Both the position numbers and the translations under genes were made by a program. From assembly GCA_034766995.1 (NCBI GenBank), contig CM068317.1, positions 20,725,714 to 20,789,713 of the forward strand: 64,000 nucleotides of DNA. Reading direction: 5' to 3'. The notes beneath the pieces are model-generated. The model made no database searches and had not been told where the DNA came from. It worked only from the letters and a program-made list of their open reading frames with translations. Positions 48,370 through 59,940 of this stretch are shown here, one piece after another (position 1 is the stretch's first letter; each line of letters starts with the position of its first letter). Origin of the DNA: Acanthacorydalis orientalis (taxonomy: Eukaryota; Arthropoda; Insecta; Megaloptera; Corydalidae).

Positions 48370-49012
48370 TTTGAGTTTTCAGATATGTCACGGTGTAAAA
48401 ATGGTTCTCCTTTATGTCGTGATGGGAAAAAGAAGAAAAGATTCGAGACGATTTCTCTTCTGAGACTCGTTTAGTTCATGCGGAACCACTCTATCCAGCT
48501 TCTTTACCTTGCCGATTTGTTTCAAATGATCCAATATTGTTGGAATAGTAACGTTAAACCTTGATGCTAGTTCACGTGTAGTTTGAGATGAATTCGCTTC
48601 CACAACAGCTTTTAACTCATCATTATCCACCTTGATCTCAGGTAGCCCACAGGATTAAAATCACCAGAACGGAACGTATCAAACCATTGACGTACTGTAC
48701 GTCATCAGCTACATTCTTCTCAAACACTTAGTTTATATTTCGAGCTATCTGTACTGCATTCGTTCCACGACGGAATTCATATTCGAAAAAACAAATTTTT
48801 GACTTAACCATAGCTTCACAAAAATTGCTCTAAAAATTAATTGAATATTAAACACAAGCCAAAACGAGCGTTTGAAAGAATGAGGATAATATACACACAC
48901 AATAAAAAAAAAGAAAAGAAATGTCTATAAAAGATATGACAGCTGTTAAACTCAGTACTGAAGGAAATCGGACATTTCATACTTAATAACCTAATATCAG
49001 TAAGAACATTTC
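48370..49012 (-). mobile_element. Mariner 5' fragment
   Basis: The right end, read on the minus strand, starts TTAGGTTATTAAGTATGAAA, a mariner-type terminus. Coding begins about 170 bp inside (MVKSKICFFEYEFRRGTNAV) and continues through both helix-turn-helix units to NRLESFLLFPITT. It is then cut in the equivalent of LLSRHKGEPFLHR-V, before the first aspartate. No left terminal repeat found. Confidence 0.75.
48412..48630 (-). pseudogene. Mariner transposase, second helix-turn-helix and linker
   Basis: 72 codons: MDNDELKAVVEANSSQTTRE, ASRFNVTIPTILDHLKQIGK, KKLDRVVPHELNESQKRN. This closely follows the Hsmar1/SETMAR-type layout (VDNDQLxxxxEADxxxTxREVAEELNV... VPHEL). It ends by frameshift in a phenylalanine-leucine stretch. 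The upstream first helix-turn-helix is in another frame. Confidence 0.85.
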
Positions 49013-49309
49013 AGACAACTCAATATATCATATATGAAATCTTATAATAAATAGATGAATATTTGTTAAGAATATCTATTACATGCTTGAAGATTTTTCA
49101 TAACATCATCTCAAACATTGATAATATATTTATATTTACATAATCGAAAAAAATGTTAGTAGGAATTGATTTTGAAAGAGAAATTAAAACACGTACGATA
49201 CTCTAGGAAAATATTGTATTTTACTTAAATTATTTACCTACTGCATATGAAACAAGTCTAGATATAAACAGAATTCAAAAGGAATCAGTAGAAATACGGT
49301 CGATGGACA
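49013..49309. other. AT-rich spacer, no feature seen
   Basis: Nothing recognised. Confidence 0.4.
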
Positions 49310-49760
49310 ATAATTTATCACATAATCATTTTGTTTACTGACACCGAATCACACCGAGTGGTGTACACTTATATGTGTATACACTTCATATACGATATGT
49401 GTACGAATAAGACGAATAAAAAAAATGAAAAATTAATGAAATATCGAAAACGTGCTTCAAATACTGAAGAACATCATATCGATGTGAAATCAATAAGTTA
49501 TCGTGAACGAGGCGCCTGTGGTTTATCGTGTTTACACTCGTGTCGAACAAGTTCGATCTGATCTCGACGGGGAGCCGTGTCTAATCCAACGTGCGACTTC
49601 TGAGATTACCACCGCCCGCAAACACCATATCTTGAGCTCTTATTCGTATTGAGTGTGAATTTGTATCGGGATATAAAATTAAAAATAAAACATAGAAGTA
49701 TGAAAGGTTCTGAAGATATTTATCGAATAAATCGAATCCTCGATCTTGATAACTCGTTAA
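49310..49760. promoter_or_regulatory. GC-richer island
   Basis: The patch at about 49500-49640 (GTGAACGAGGCGCCTGTGG, TCGACGGGGAGCCGTG, ACCACCGCCCGCAAACACC) is CpG-bearing and repeat-free. The 76-codon frame across its left half has no known domain. Possible regulatory DNA. Confidence 0.25.
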
Positions 49761-50037
49761 GTTTTTGACAAAGTAATCACTTGATGAATGTGTACTTATA
49801 CGAGTATCTAAGATAAATTATTAAATTGCTATTTTTATACTATAACCAACATACAGCCGGATTAATATTTTTAATAAATAATTAAACTTCGTGATATCAA
49901 AAATCAAAGATTATAATATTGGGAATTCTCACCTAAAATCAGTGACATACAACACTAGTGCTTCTTTCGATTTAAGTAGATATGATTCTACAGTTACCTA
50001 AACGCACATTTGTTTTTACAAAATATTCAATATACAG
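49761..50037. other. AT-rich spacer
   Basis: Nothing recognised. Confidence 0.4.
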
Positions 50038-51608
50038 AAAGTGGTCACACATTTTTTTTTAATTTTATTGTAAGGATTGTACTTATTTCAATTTAAGGGC
50101 TCAATGCAATTAATTATGTAGAATTTGAAACGGTTGGTTGATTTATTCATGGTAGTGTAAGTAATGATGCAAAAAATATGTTTTAGGAGATTTTAACATA
50201 AAATGAATTTTATAGTCAGTTTTACGACTGATAGTTCAATGTTTTTTTTTAAAAAAAAACAATATTCAAACTACTTTTTTAATTTTATTATACGAAAATA
50301 TTCACAAAGATTTAATTTGCACATAAAATTAATATTTGATCGATCCTCCTTTTGATTTTATTACGGTTTAAAATCCTTTGCGACATGGAACTCATTGATT
50401 CCTCAATGAACTCTTTCGTCAATTCTTCGTTCCACTCGTTCTCTTACTCGGATGTCAATTTATTTATTGTTTTTATGTTCCTTTTACTTATTTTATATTT
50501 TATTATACCCTAGATATTTTCTGATGGGTTGAAATCAGGACTGTCATTGGCCATGGAAATGTCGTAATTCCAAGTTTTTGTAAATAAGTGGTTATCTATT
50601 GCAAATTAACAGGAACACTTAATTTTTAATACAAAATCTTATTAACAATGAACAAAATTATGAATAAAAACTAAAAGTTATCTTATATGACATATGGCAT
50701 GATATAGAATCATGTTGGAAGATTTTGGAGTCGCAATGTGAAAAATGATTATCCATCGAAGGTAAAAAACTATGATTTAAAATTTGTTTTATACTCTTCT
50801 CTATTAATAAAACCATTCAAAAACACCAGTTTCCCAGTAACATAATAAAAAAACATCTCTAAATCATTTGATTTTAGGGGTGTCTTACAGTATTCTGGGT
50901 GCACTTTTCCAAAGAATTTTCTCTCCACTTTGTCATCGTACGTACTGAAAACTATCAGAGCAAAAGAAATTGATTTTAGATTCATCGGAAAACATGACTT
51001 TTCGGCAATCCAATAATATCAAACTTTCATAGATTCTTTCTCAGTTTAAGAGATCATTTTTTACTTTAGCTATTATAAATGGTTTTTTGGCAGGCCTTCG
51101 TACATGTAATCCATTCTCCCTTAATCGCTTTTGAATAATTCAACATTTATGTTCACTGAAAATTTGATTGGATAGTTCTGTTGTTATTTCTGTAGCTGTT
51201 TTAAATTGATCTTGCAAAGAGAGACGAATTAACAAACGATCTTCTCTCTGTGGTATTTTTAACTAAACCAAATCGTTTCTTTCAATCTACTGTACACATT
51301 TCTCTCTTTTTTTCAAAATTCTTGTCAATTATGTCTGATAACAACCAGTTTTTTTAGAAATATTGCCTGTTGATAGTCCTACATGCACTAAACTAACAAT
51401 TTTTACTTTTTTCTTCAGAGATATATGAACGTATTTTGACATTGTTATTTAATAAAAGCTTCAATCACACCTTCCACTTGGAAATTTCAAATGTAATTAA
51501 GTTATTTATGTGAAGGACATTCGTATTTAACAGGGCGACAATAAAAAAATATTAATTCATTTTTTTATAAGAACTTAAAACCATAATATTAAAGGTGAAC
51601 CACTTTCA
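50038..51608 (-). mobile_element. Tc1-like DD34E element, degraded
   Basis: Left end AAAGTGGTCACACATTTT and right end (reverse complement AAAGTGGTTCACC) give short matching termini about 1.57 kb apart. Minus-strand transposase traces: MSKYVHISLKKKVKIVSLVH at about 51440, paired-like helix-turn-helix remains (LSTGNISKKTGC), RLRENGLHVRRPAKKP, then VMFSDESKINFF (first catalytic region). Later come NDSPDFNPSEN and GIIKYKISKRNIKTINKL, ending MSSMSQRILNRNKIK. Stops throughout. Confidence 0.75.
50770..50985 (-). pseudogene. Tc1-like transposase, central fragment
   Basis: An open stretch of 71 codons overlapping the first catalytic region. The Tc1-like reading FSDESKINFFCSDSFQYVRR lies in a neighbouring frame, so the long open frame itself is mostly not the ancestral one. 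No activity expected. Confidence 0.4.
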
Positions 51609-51762
51609 ATGATCGTGAGTGTATTTTTTGAATTAAAAAAAATAGATAAAAAAAATAAATTTATTTAAGCATCTTGTTGATGTAAAAATTAAAAGAAAAA
51701 AAATCATCGCCTGAATTCAAAGAGATCATTTAGTATAAATGATAATGAATTTTTATTATACG
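51609..51762. other. AT-rich spacer
   Basis: Nothing recognised. Confidence 0.4.
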
Positions 51763-52193
51763 CCTAACCATCGATTTACATGGTAGATCGGCTCCCCAAA
51801 AATACCATGTAAATTAATATGATGAAATTCGAGACCACAACTCACATTAAAAATAAGGTATAAGTTTTACAAATCCGCAATGAAATAATATTATTTATTT
51901 TTAATAAAACTAGAGAATATATTGTACACATTTATTCGGAAAACATTAAAAACAAATAAAAAAACTGTTCATTATGTATCATTTTCACTTTCGAAGCGCC
52001 TTAAAACCCCATAGCCAACCATCATTTTCACTTCTTAATTTTCTCTTCACTTTTCTTCTATTCAGATTTTTTTGCAATTCTGTAACCATGGCGAACTGAA
52101 GTAGTGTAGTGCGAATGGAAATGTTTCCTCGTTTCTTCAACTGTGTTAAACTGAAACTGTGCAATCCGAATGCCGTGTAAATATAGAGTTAGG
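51763..52193 (+). mobile_element. Probable pogo/Tigger-type MITE
   Basis: Left end CCTAACCATCGATTTACATG and right end (reverse complement CCTAACTCTATATTTACACG) form imperfect inverted repeats about 430 bp apart, with TA close to both ends. The terminal layout (long imperfect repeats read as colons of ATTTACA-GG) fits pogo-like elements. No coding inside. Confidence 0.5.
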
Positions 52194-52891
52194 AGTACTA
52201 TCATTTCAAAAAATAGTTTTATTATTATATTAATATTATATTTCTAAATTGGGATATTTATTAATTGAGTGCAGACTAGATTTAATAAATTAACTGTACA
52301 TTTTTTTTAATATTAGCAAAAAACTAATTATACAATAAATTATTTACAGTTGCAAGTTATGGATAAATTCTTGTAAAATATCTGATATAGATCATATATT
52401 CCAGTACAAATATTCAAATTAATAATACAAAAACTATGTGGTCCACTCAAACTACTTTCAATGAAATGATTTTATGAATAAAAACTTGCATAGCCAGAAA
52501 TGAGTAGCAAATATTAATTTTTTATACATATATATTATATGTTAATCATGATATTTATATGAGACCTGTTTTTTTTGTTTCATATTAAGATTTTATAATG
52601 TAAACAGTCATGTAAAAATAAAATCATGAGATAATTGAAGTATCAAACCCCAATAATGCAAGTGATTCGTTTAATGAAAATTTTTTTTCATCAATTATGA
52701 TAATTTGGCACGCATAAAATAAATTTCGATACCAAAATAAAATTAATTTGACTACAAAAAGTATTAAGATGAAAACAATACAAAAGAAACGAATTCAATC
52801 TCGTAGATAAATTACTAAAATTGAGAATATTAACATTGAGAACTTGAACATTAACTCAAAAAAAAGTATTTTGTATTATAAGACAATGTTA
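52194..52891. other. AT-rich spacer, no feature seen
   Basis: Nothing recognised. Confidence 0.4.
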
Positions 52892-53461
52892 TTAAGTTGA
52901 TAGAAAGATAATTCCGGTGTATGATCTTTAAATTCATATACATGTCAAGCTTTTTTTGATTTTTTTATTTAAGTTGTCCAAAACTGTTAAATGACTAACA
53001 CTTGTTTTTTGTGTAAGATTTCAAATTGTGTGCATGGTTCTGATTCAATCAACTCCTTCAGTTCGTTGTTATGAACTGAAGGACACCCACGAACTTCTTC
53101 TTCATCCTTAAGGCTTTTGTCCCTAGAACAAGATGTTTGGAACCACCGCTGCACCATACGTTCCTTAACAATACCTACACCAAAAGCACTGTTTAGTTTG
53201 CAAGCAATTTCTGCTGATTTATCACTCGTTTTGAACTCAAACAAAAAAAATGCTCTTTCTTGCTTCTCTTCCAACTTTAGTTCAATAACGAAATTTGAAG
53301 CAAAATTAATAATAAAACCAAAGTCAGTGTTACCAAAATATAGACCAAAAAATCCACTTAATATGATATTAATATGAACACGATGAAATGACACTGTCAT
53401 TCAGAAAAGTAAGTTTAGAATTCAGAAAACAAAAACCGCAATTATTTTCCTACCAACCTAA
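52892..53461 (-). mobile_element. Cecropia-type mariner MITE keeping only the DNA-binding domain, copy 4
   Basis: The right end (minus-strand 5' end) is TTAGGTTGGTAGGAAAATAA; the left end is TTAAGTTGATAGAAAGATAA. 570 bp, with the shared breakpoint TGTATATGAATTTAAAG next to the 3' terminus. It is the best coding copy of the four: the N-terminal domain is open for over 90 codons. Confidence 0.85.
52987..53400 (-). pseudogene. Mariner DNA-binding-domain reading frame (cecropia type)
   Basis: 137 codons. The mariner-like part starts around residue 42: KLEEKQERAFFLFEFKTSDK, EIACKLNSAFGVGIVKERMV, QRWFQTSCSRDKSLKDEE, GCPSVHNNELKELIESEPC. These are the first helix-turn-helix, the linker and the beginning of the second. 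The second helix-turn-helix is shifted out of frame near the end (EILHKKQVLVI). No catalytic residue is present. The first 41 codons are 5' non-coding sequence of the parent element read through. If expressed it could bind mariner ends only. Confidence 0.7.
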
Positions 53462-53577
53462 TACAATTGTACTTTAAGAACTTTAACAATTTTTTTAACA
53501 ATTATTCGAAAACAATCATGAACTGATTAAATATAAACGTTTCGCAAGTACTAACCTTAACTGTAATAAATAAAAAG

Positions 53578-53618
<41 letters not shown>

Positions 53619-53679
53619 TATAAGAAAACAATACATAATTGATGCACATAAAATTAACTAAATTTTCCCATGTCCGTCA
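53462..53679. other. AT-rich spacer with (TA)n
   Basis: (TA)n tract at about 53580-53617. Confidence 0.6.
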
Positions 53680-53880
53680 CGTAGCTAATCATACGTGATA
53701 TTGAACGGTGCGATGATTCCTTTTCGAAAAGATTTAATCTCTACAGAATAGGTCTGTCAGGTCCCCGAATATAGTCAGCCTGAATTCCCACACACCGCGT
53801 GACAAAATATTGATCCTGTCTGTTGCACCACTGTCTTGTTTGTCGTTGACAATGATTCCATTACATGTCATTGTCAATAA
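53680..53880. promoter_or_regulatory. GC-richer island
   Basis: Repeat-free, mixed composition (GATATTGAACGGTGCGATG, CAGGTCCCCGAATATAGTC, CACACACCGCGTGAC), with TTGACAATGA and TCATTGTCAA as an inverted pair near 53846-53877. Possible regulatory element; no coding. Confidence 0.25.
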
Positions 53881-54445
53881 AATAACGACACATCAAAATC
53901 TGTGTGGATGTTTCAATTATTTACAAGAACATTATTTTGTGATAGTTATTACTTAGCCTGAAGCATTAAAAGGCTAAACATATATTTTTATTATAAAATA
54001 AATAAAAGTGTCTATTCATAATGTTATTTTTTTAAAAAAAATAGGTGGTTTTTTCAATTTGTGAATTAATGGATAGACTACAGGGTAATTTTTAATTCTT
54101 TGAAATCTAATAGACTTTTTAAAAGTAAAAGTATCTCTCTTTGAAAATATCTTTATAGTATTTTTTAAAGTATTTGTTTTATTTAAAAGTATATTTTTTT
54201 GAAACAAAATTAAAATGTATCAAAATAATATTGCTAATTTTATGCAACTTTCTTAAAAAGTAATTTAAATATTTCAAATATATTTTGGCACAAATTATTT
54301 ATCAAACTTTCAAAATTAAATATATTAAGGATAAAAAAATACTTCAAAGGAAAATTAGAAGATAATCGACACAACATAGTTATATTGACTTTGAATAATA
54401 AGTAAAAGCAAATAAAATTAGAAAAAAATATTTTAATTTTACATA
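53881..54445. other. AT-rich spacer, no feature seen
   Basis: Lysine/phenylalanine-rich frames on the minus strand (54016-54207, 54240-54575) come from poly-A/T runs. Confidence 0.4.
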
Positions 54446-55440
54446 CAGTCAAGTCTCTTTTTATGCGGTAGATGCGTTCCACAAAAAAACGCAAATTAAA
54501 AAAATTCACAAAAAAAATAGCACGTTGAAAAATTAGAGATACGTTCCATAATTTTCTAAAATCGTATAAAACCAAAGCAATAAAAGTTTAATAAGAATTA
54601 TCGTCATTATTTGACAATGTTCGGCACCATTTCCGAACTGATACGAAATCACTTTCATCACTAGAAGAGAAAGTCATGCCATCAGATCTGCAGGTAAAGA
54701 CAATGGGTCTTCACAAAGAAAATTAGCGTCAACTTCGCCCTCGTTCTGTGTTGATTTCTTCCCTCTGACAATGTAATCACTGATTAAACATTGTGAGGAT
54801 GATTTTATTAATTTTTTATGTAGTTCGCGATATCCAGACAAACAATTCATCAGCTTACGTTGGAATTTGAAGGTTCATTTAGAATTTGTGCCATGAACCA
54901 GAAAACGATTTTCCAGTTTATTGCAAAGTCGAAGATCTTTTCGAATTATATTTGCAGTGAAAGAGTTAGGTTTTTCTTCCGCTTTAATATTGTTTTCTGG
55001 ATCTTCGACGATATCTAAAGTTATACCATTAACATCAACGTCACTTAAGGCATTATCCACGAGAAATTCATTGACATCATTCTGGCTAAAGGTATCAAAA
55101 CCTCCTCCATCAATTTCATGTACCAAAATAATGATTTTAGCTGATAATGTCGACGTTGGAATAGTTTCACTGATTCTAACACAACTAGACCAAGCTACTT
55201 TCCAGCAAGCATTTAAAGTTTATGGTCTTTTTTGAGTGATAGTAGATACAACATGATTAAAACAGTCCATAAATAGGACCATCCATTTTAAATTAAAGAA
55301 TATATTTTAAATATAAATTTTTTTAAACAACATGCAGCTCATTAATATATATACAACAGGACAACCCTGACTTTACATGAAATATGCACTGCATAACTTC
55401 AAAACCATATTAAAAAAATGTATAAAAACAGACTCGACTA
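54446..55440 (-). mobile_element. pogo/Tigger-like element, deleted
   Basis: Left end CAGTCAAGTCTCTTTTTATG and right end (reverse complement TAGTCGAGTCTGTTTTTATA) match the pogo/Tigger terminal type, and the subterminal GTTCCACAAAAAAACGCA fits. About 1 kb; keeps only the 3' part of the transposase on the minus strand. Confidence 0.8.
54875..55214 (-). pseudogene. Tigger transposase C-terminal region
   Basis: Read from a point without start codon: TLNACWKVAWSSCV (the conserved N-CWKKLWPECV motif of Tigger/jerky proteins). Then come KIIILVHEIDGGGFDTFSQN, DVNEFLVDNALSDVDVNG and the acidic tail DIVEDPENNIKAEEKPN. This is the part after the DDE catalytic triad; the triad itself is gone. Open for about 110 codons. 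Confidence 0.75.
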
Positions 55441-55466
55441 TTTGTAAGTATATATATATATATATA

Positions 55467-55970
55467 TTAGGTGTAAAAATTAATTCTTTGCCTTTAAATT
55501 GAAATAATTGTGAGTCTACTTGAAATTAAAATATTTTCTCGTCGTTTTAGAGTTTTGAAGTTCCAACCTTAAAATGTATAAACAACAATATATCTTGTTC
55601 AAGTAGTTGGCATATCCGCAAAAAAAATGGTGAACATTGGTCAGAAAAGCAGCATATTAAATATTGCATACTTTTGACATTTCAATTAAAAAAAATGCTG
55701 ACAAAGCCATTGGTCTGATTTGTACAGTTTGGAGGGAAAGTGTAGTGATGCATAAAACATGCAAAAAATACTAAAATAGTAAAAGAGGTCCGAAAATGCA
55801 TTACGACATCATCGACTCAAAGCTGCCATTTTTTTACAAGGGATTAATCAGAGCCCCGATAAATTGAGCAAAGTTATATAAAAGAATTGGGTATATTTTG
55901 AGGATTAAAATGTATTGCATTTTTCTGTAAAATTTTTTTTTATAAAAAGGCCCCGAATTAATTTGTAAAC
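55467..55970 (+). mobile_element. Short mariner derivative set in (TA)n
   Basis: Left end TAGGTGTAAAAATTAATTC and right end (reverse complement TGGTTTACAAATTAATTCGG) form inverted repeats. 505 bp. The interior has C-terminal traces (KRGPKMHYDIIDSK, LYKRIG-ILRI) and a 3' region shared with 15820-16262. (TA)n touches both ends: about 20 bp on the left and 160 bp on the right. Confidence 0.7.
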
Positions 55971-55971
55971 C

Positions 55972-56002
<31 letters not shown>

Positions 56003-56025
56003 TACATACATATATATATATATAC

Positions 56026-56074
<49 letters not shown>

Positions 56075-56075
56075 C

Positions 56076-56132
<57 letters not shown>
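55972..56132. repeat. Longest (TA)n tract, 160 bp with CA steps
   Basis: TA repeats with periodic CATA steps (six or more). It yields overlapping artefactual frames of Ile-Tyr. Confidence 0.95.
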
Positions 56133-56135
<3 letters not shown>

Positions 56136-56739
56136 GCACTTATTACAATAAAACATTCCTCTGATCTTATATTTTACAGTCCTATGTCAACATTTTTAAA
56201 ACCCGTTAACCCTGAATATACTGTTCTGGATGGCTCGTAAAACTTATTAATATGTTCATCCAACCCTAGAAATAAATTTGTACTCCATCTCTAGTATATA
56301 TACCATTTTTCAATGTAGAGTACTTCATGTATGTAAATTGTGGAAATATTCTTAAATAATTCAGTTAAGAAAGAATAAAAATCTAAATAATAAAAATATA
56401 CTTAACTAAAAAGTTTGTACGTTTTTTAATTTTCCATTATTTATATATTTATTTACAATTAATAACCTATTTCAAATACAGATTTAAATATATTTACATA
56501 ACAATATTTATAAAACATCTTAAAATATTCCAATATTTTCAAATCAGTTGTTTTTATTAAAAAATAATTCGTGTAGAAATAAATCCAAATACTGACACAC
56601 ATTCCACTAACTATTGAAGTTTCTGTACATAAACACTACTAATTAAACATACACTATAGTCACAATTGTCTAATATTATTTTCTTTGAATAGTTTAATAA
56701 TATATTAATCCAAAACATATGTAAAAACATGAATCGGAT
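56133..56739. other. AT-rich spacer
   Basis: GTTAACCCTGAATATACTG at about 56205 could be a lone tip of a TTAA element. Nothing else. Confidence 0.35.
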
Positions 56740-56990
56740 TTGTCATTTGGCCAAGGACGTCTTCATGTCCGACAAGGTTAGCATAAAGACGATGTGTCAT
56801 TAGGACTTAAGCGGCTTACAGTGGCATTAGCGCTGTAACACCCAGATTGACTTCTAGAAAACACTAAGCGCGTCCAGATCCTGTCGTCTGTCAGACGACA
56901 GCCCCAGATATAATCGTTTACAGATTTTGTAAGAATTTAGCATTGAGATATGGTTATCGTAAGTCGATTTCAAGGTACCCTTATATATAT
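56740..56990. promoter_or_regulatory. GC-richer island
   Basis: Contains GGCCAAGGACGTCTTCATG, an inverted pair GTCGTCTGTCAGACGAC (56884-56899), and TACAGATTTTGT at 56919, the same 12-mer as in the 33-kb motif blocks but without the TATA partner at the fixed distance. Confidence 0.3.
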
Positions 56991-57427
56991 AAACTTCTAT
57001 CTACATGTAGATCAATATCTAGCTAATAGTTTTTTTATTCGGATTGACGTTTTTGCTTTACCTATATACGATTTTGAAAATAAAGCATGTTTATTACCTT
57101 TCAGATTTTTAGGTATTTTTTATTTAAATCGTCTACTTTTTATGTATTGACTATGAACAAAGAACAAAAATACATCTGTTGTTTGTATAAATTTTATTTT
57201 ATTACATATTAAAGTTGTTTTTAAAATGTGCAAAAAATTCTGTATCAATAGAATTGACTTTTTATTCACATGACAATAAATATTTTTAATTTACTGTTTT
57301 GATAATATTTAACAATGGTTATAAAACTAATATAAATCGTATATTTTATTAGTGAAGTCAAGATTTTATAACGTATAATTTTTATTCAATTAAAAACTTT
57401 AAATTATTGAATACTTGAACAAACTTT
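56991..57427. other. AT-rich spacer, no feature seen
   Basis: Nothing recognised. Confidence 0.4.
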
Positions 57428-57614
57428 TTGGGAAATTTGAAAAGTTCGCGGCCTAAATATGAAAGAATATAACTTTTGTTTTTAATTACTTTTATTTTTC
57501 AATATGATTCCCTTGAACTTAAATGCACTTCATCCGATATTCTAGTGCTTTTATGTCGTTTCGAAAATCCTTTTCTTAGAGGTCCTCAAAATTGCGATTC
57601 ACTGTTGATATCAA

Positions 57615-57857
57615 TTATTCATCTGATGAAAATCGTCTGCTACTAAGGATTTTTTTAAATTTTGGGAACAGATTGAAATCTGAGAAGGCCAAATCTGGAG
57701 AATAGCGTGGATGGGACAGCAAATAATTTCTCAATTCAGCTAGTTTTGTCATGAATACAACATTTGTATGGGGACGTGTATTGTCCTGATGAAAAACGGT
57801 TATTTTCTTGATAAACCTGGTCTTTTTTCCACGAATTGTTTGATTGAGTAGATTCAA
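57615..57857 (-). pseudogene. Mariner transposase, C-terminal half (left arm)
   Basis: VFHQDNTRPHTNVVFMTKLA (second aspartate motif), RNYLLSHPRYSPDLAFSDFN and LFPKFKKILSSRRFSSDE (third aspartate motif, PRYSPDLAFSDF). Upstream, in another frame, VTMYETWIHHYTPQSK shows the first aspartate changed to tyrosine, then stops. Irritans-like spacing. Confidence 0.85.
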
Positions 57858-58131
57858 AATTTACCATAATACTCTCCCGTTATCATTTGACCTTTGGAAG
57901 GTATTCAACTAGCAGGATTCCTTTAACATCCCAAAAAATTCAAACCATAACTTTTCGAGCGGATAAAACTGATTTTCATTTTTTTGGTGGCGGAGAATCA
58001 TTATGTTTACATTGCATTGATTGTTGTTTTGACTGTGGAGTGTAATGGTGAATCCAAGTCTCATACATAGTCACAAATTACCAGATAAAATTAGTCGTAT
58101 CCGTAATTAACCGTTGATGACACTTGGGTCC

Positions 58132-58632
58132 ACCACTACATTCTTGAGTCTAAACAATGGACTGCAAAAGGCAAACTAACTCCAAAGAAGGCAAAACAGT
58201 TTCACCTGCTGGTAAAGTTATGGCGACTGTTTTTTTGGGATACGCGTGGAATACTCTTCATTGACTACCTTGAAAATAAAAAAAAAACAATTAATAGCAA
58301 GTATTATGCGAACTTATTGCATCATTTAGCGACGAAATGAAGAAAAACGGCCACATTTGGCAAAAAGAAAGTGCTTTTTCACAATGACAATGCATCAGCC
58401 CACACATCAGTTGTTTTGAAAGCTAAAAACAATGAATTAATGTTCGAATTGCTTGTCCATCCACCATAATCGACAGATTTAACATCAAACGACTTCTCTC
58501 TTTCCAAATATCGAAATCTCGATGGAAAAAAATTGCGAACGACAATGAAGTCAGTGACGCTGTAAATAACTATTTTGAGAACATTGACAAATCGGCCTAT
58601 CAATCTAGCCTAACCGCTCTAGAACATTGTTG
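58132..58632 (+). pseudogene. Mariner transposase, C-terminal half (right arm)
   Basis: Reads, with shifts, ESKQWTAKGKLTPKKAK, FFWDTRGILFIDYLENKKK, TINSKYYANLLHHL, KKVLFHNDNASAHTSVVLKA (second aspartate intact) and a damaged third motif (HPP*STDLTSNDFSLSK). It begins exactly where the left arm's equivalent sequence ends, so the first aspartate is absent. Confidence 0.8.
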
Positions 58633-58742
58633 AGAAAAGTGTATCAAGCTAAATTATAGAAAAGGAAATTATGTTGAAAAATAAATGAAAATTAATCTTA
58701 AAAAATGTTGTTTTCTTATCCAGACCCGGAACTTTTCACCCT

Positions 58743-59694
58743 ACTCTCTCTTAGCTAATCACTGTTCAATACAAAAGAGAAAATTTCATGTTTATTTAAA
58801 AAAATCTTCTGAAAAATATTGATATTTATCCAGATTAACCTGACTTAATACATAAATATTTAATAGAAAATAATGTCGTTAGCATATAGAAACTACAAAT
58901 TGAGATATAACCAATGGTTAAATTAACTTTCACAAATGAATTTCCAATCTTCACCTTCACTCTCTTCAGATTAAAATGTTAAATAATTGATTATAATAAT
59001 TATTACTTTTGAGTATTTAAGTAGCAATGTTATAATGATATAGAGTTGTATTGTGAAGAAAATATTGGCATTAGATACATTGATGAAACAAATACCGACA
59101 AAACAAATAAAAATACTGATAATAACATCATGCAATAACTTTTCTGTTGAACAATATTATTAATCTAAAAATATTATCTAATACGACAAAAAAAATATTG
59201 TTAAGAACTTATTACAAGTGTAATAACTAATAAGAAATTTCTTAAAATTGGAAAAATCAATACTGAATATAATTCTAATATAAATAAATAATATACACAC
59301 ATATATACACACATGTAGAGTATAAAAATAAAAAAAATGTACTAGTAAAAATTTATAATTCCTCTGAGATATTTTCTTCACTGAATTTCGACAAAAAGGT
59401 GACGATATTACTAAAAATGATTCAAAGATTTAAATCACTACTACTGAAAAACATAAACAGTATCACAAAATTTCAAAAAGACTAATAATAGATATAACAG
59501 AAGCATACTCAAATAATCGAATATTAATATATTTGAAAACAATATATTCATATTGGAACATTATTATTATATAATAGAAATTATTTTAAATTGGAAGTAA
59601 AATATATTCTTGATTTAGAGTTTATAGAAAATTCATGTATTAATATTACTAAAATTTCTTAAGTCTATCATTATTCTATTTAAAATGAAAAACT
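58743..59694. other. AT-rich spacer with dispersed-repeat copy
   Basis: A copy of the dispersed repeat lies at about 58908-59030 (TTAACTTTCACAAATGAATT ... AAATGTTAAATAATTG). The remainder is anonymous. Confidence 0.4.
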
Positions 59695-59757
59695 AGGGGG
59701 CTTCGCCCTCTACATCTGCGCTCATCAACCCCCGGGCTCGCTGAATTCTCTCACTTG
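59695..59757. other. GC-rich hairpin patch
   Basis: GGGC-TTC-GCCC stem-loop at 59698-59708 inside GGGGGCTTCGCCCTCTAC, followed by AACCCCCGGGCTCGCTG. The patch is isolated and sharply bounded by AT-rich DNA, suggesting a fragment of foreign or mobile origin. Identity unknown. Confidence 0.4.
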
Positions 59758-59862
59758 TCTATTACAAGCTTGCACATTTAAGTGAATTAAACAATAAACA
59801 TATTTTTAAAACTCATTTATGTCTATGTAATTATTATCACAGATATATCGTTACTTTTGTTG

Positions 59863-59863
59863 T

Positions 59864-59940
<77 letters not shown>

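Larger units (their letters stand above)
57428..58742. mobile_element. Head-to-head chimera of two mariner 3' halves
   Basis: The left half codes on the minus strand, the right half on the plus strand; both end outward with a mariner C-terminus and a similar terminus (TTGAAAAGTTCGCGGCC left; reverse complement GGGTGAAAAGTTCCGGG right). They meet near 58130, where both proteins are at the same point (the HHYTPxSK/ESKQW region after the first aspartate). Total 1.3 kb, mariner-sized, but lacking both DNA-binding domains. Confidence 0.7.

Noticed and set aside
52987..53400. Domesticated SETMAR-like gene
   Set aside because: No fused host domain, no splice context, no catalytic domain, and the element still has both mariner termini with sister copies elsewhere in the window.
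55834..56156. Two overlapping minus-strand reading frames of about 100 codons rich in Ile and Tyr
   Set aside because: They are translations of (TA)n. The same applies to frames at 5812-6000, 7398-7646, 10263-10515, 12965-13153, 23311-23535 and 19528-19719.
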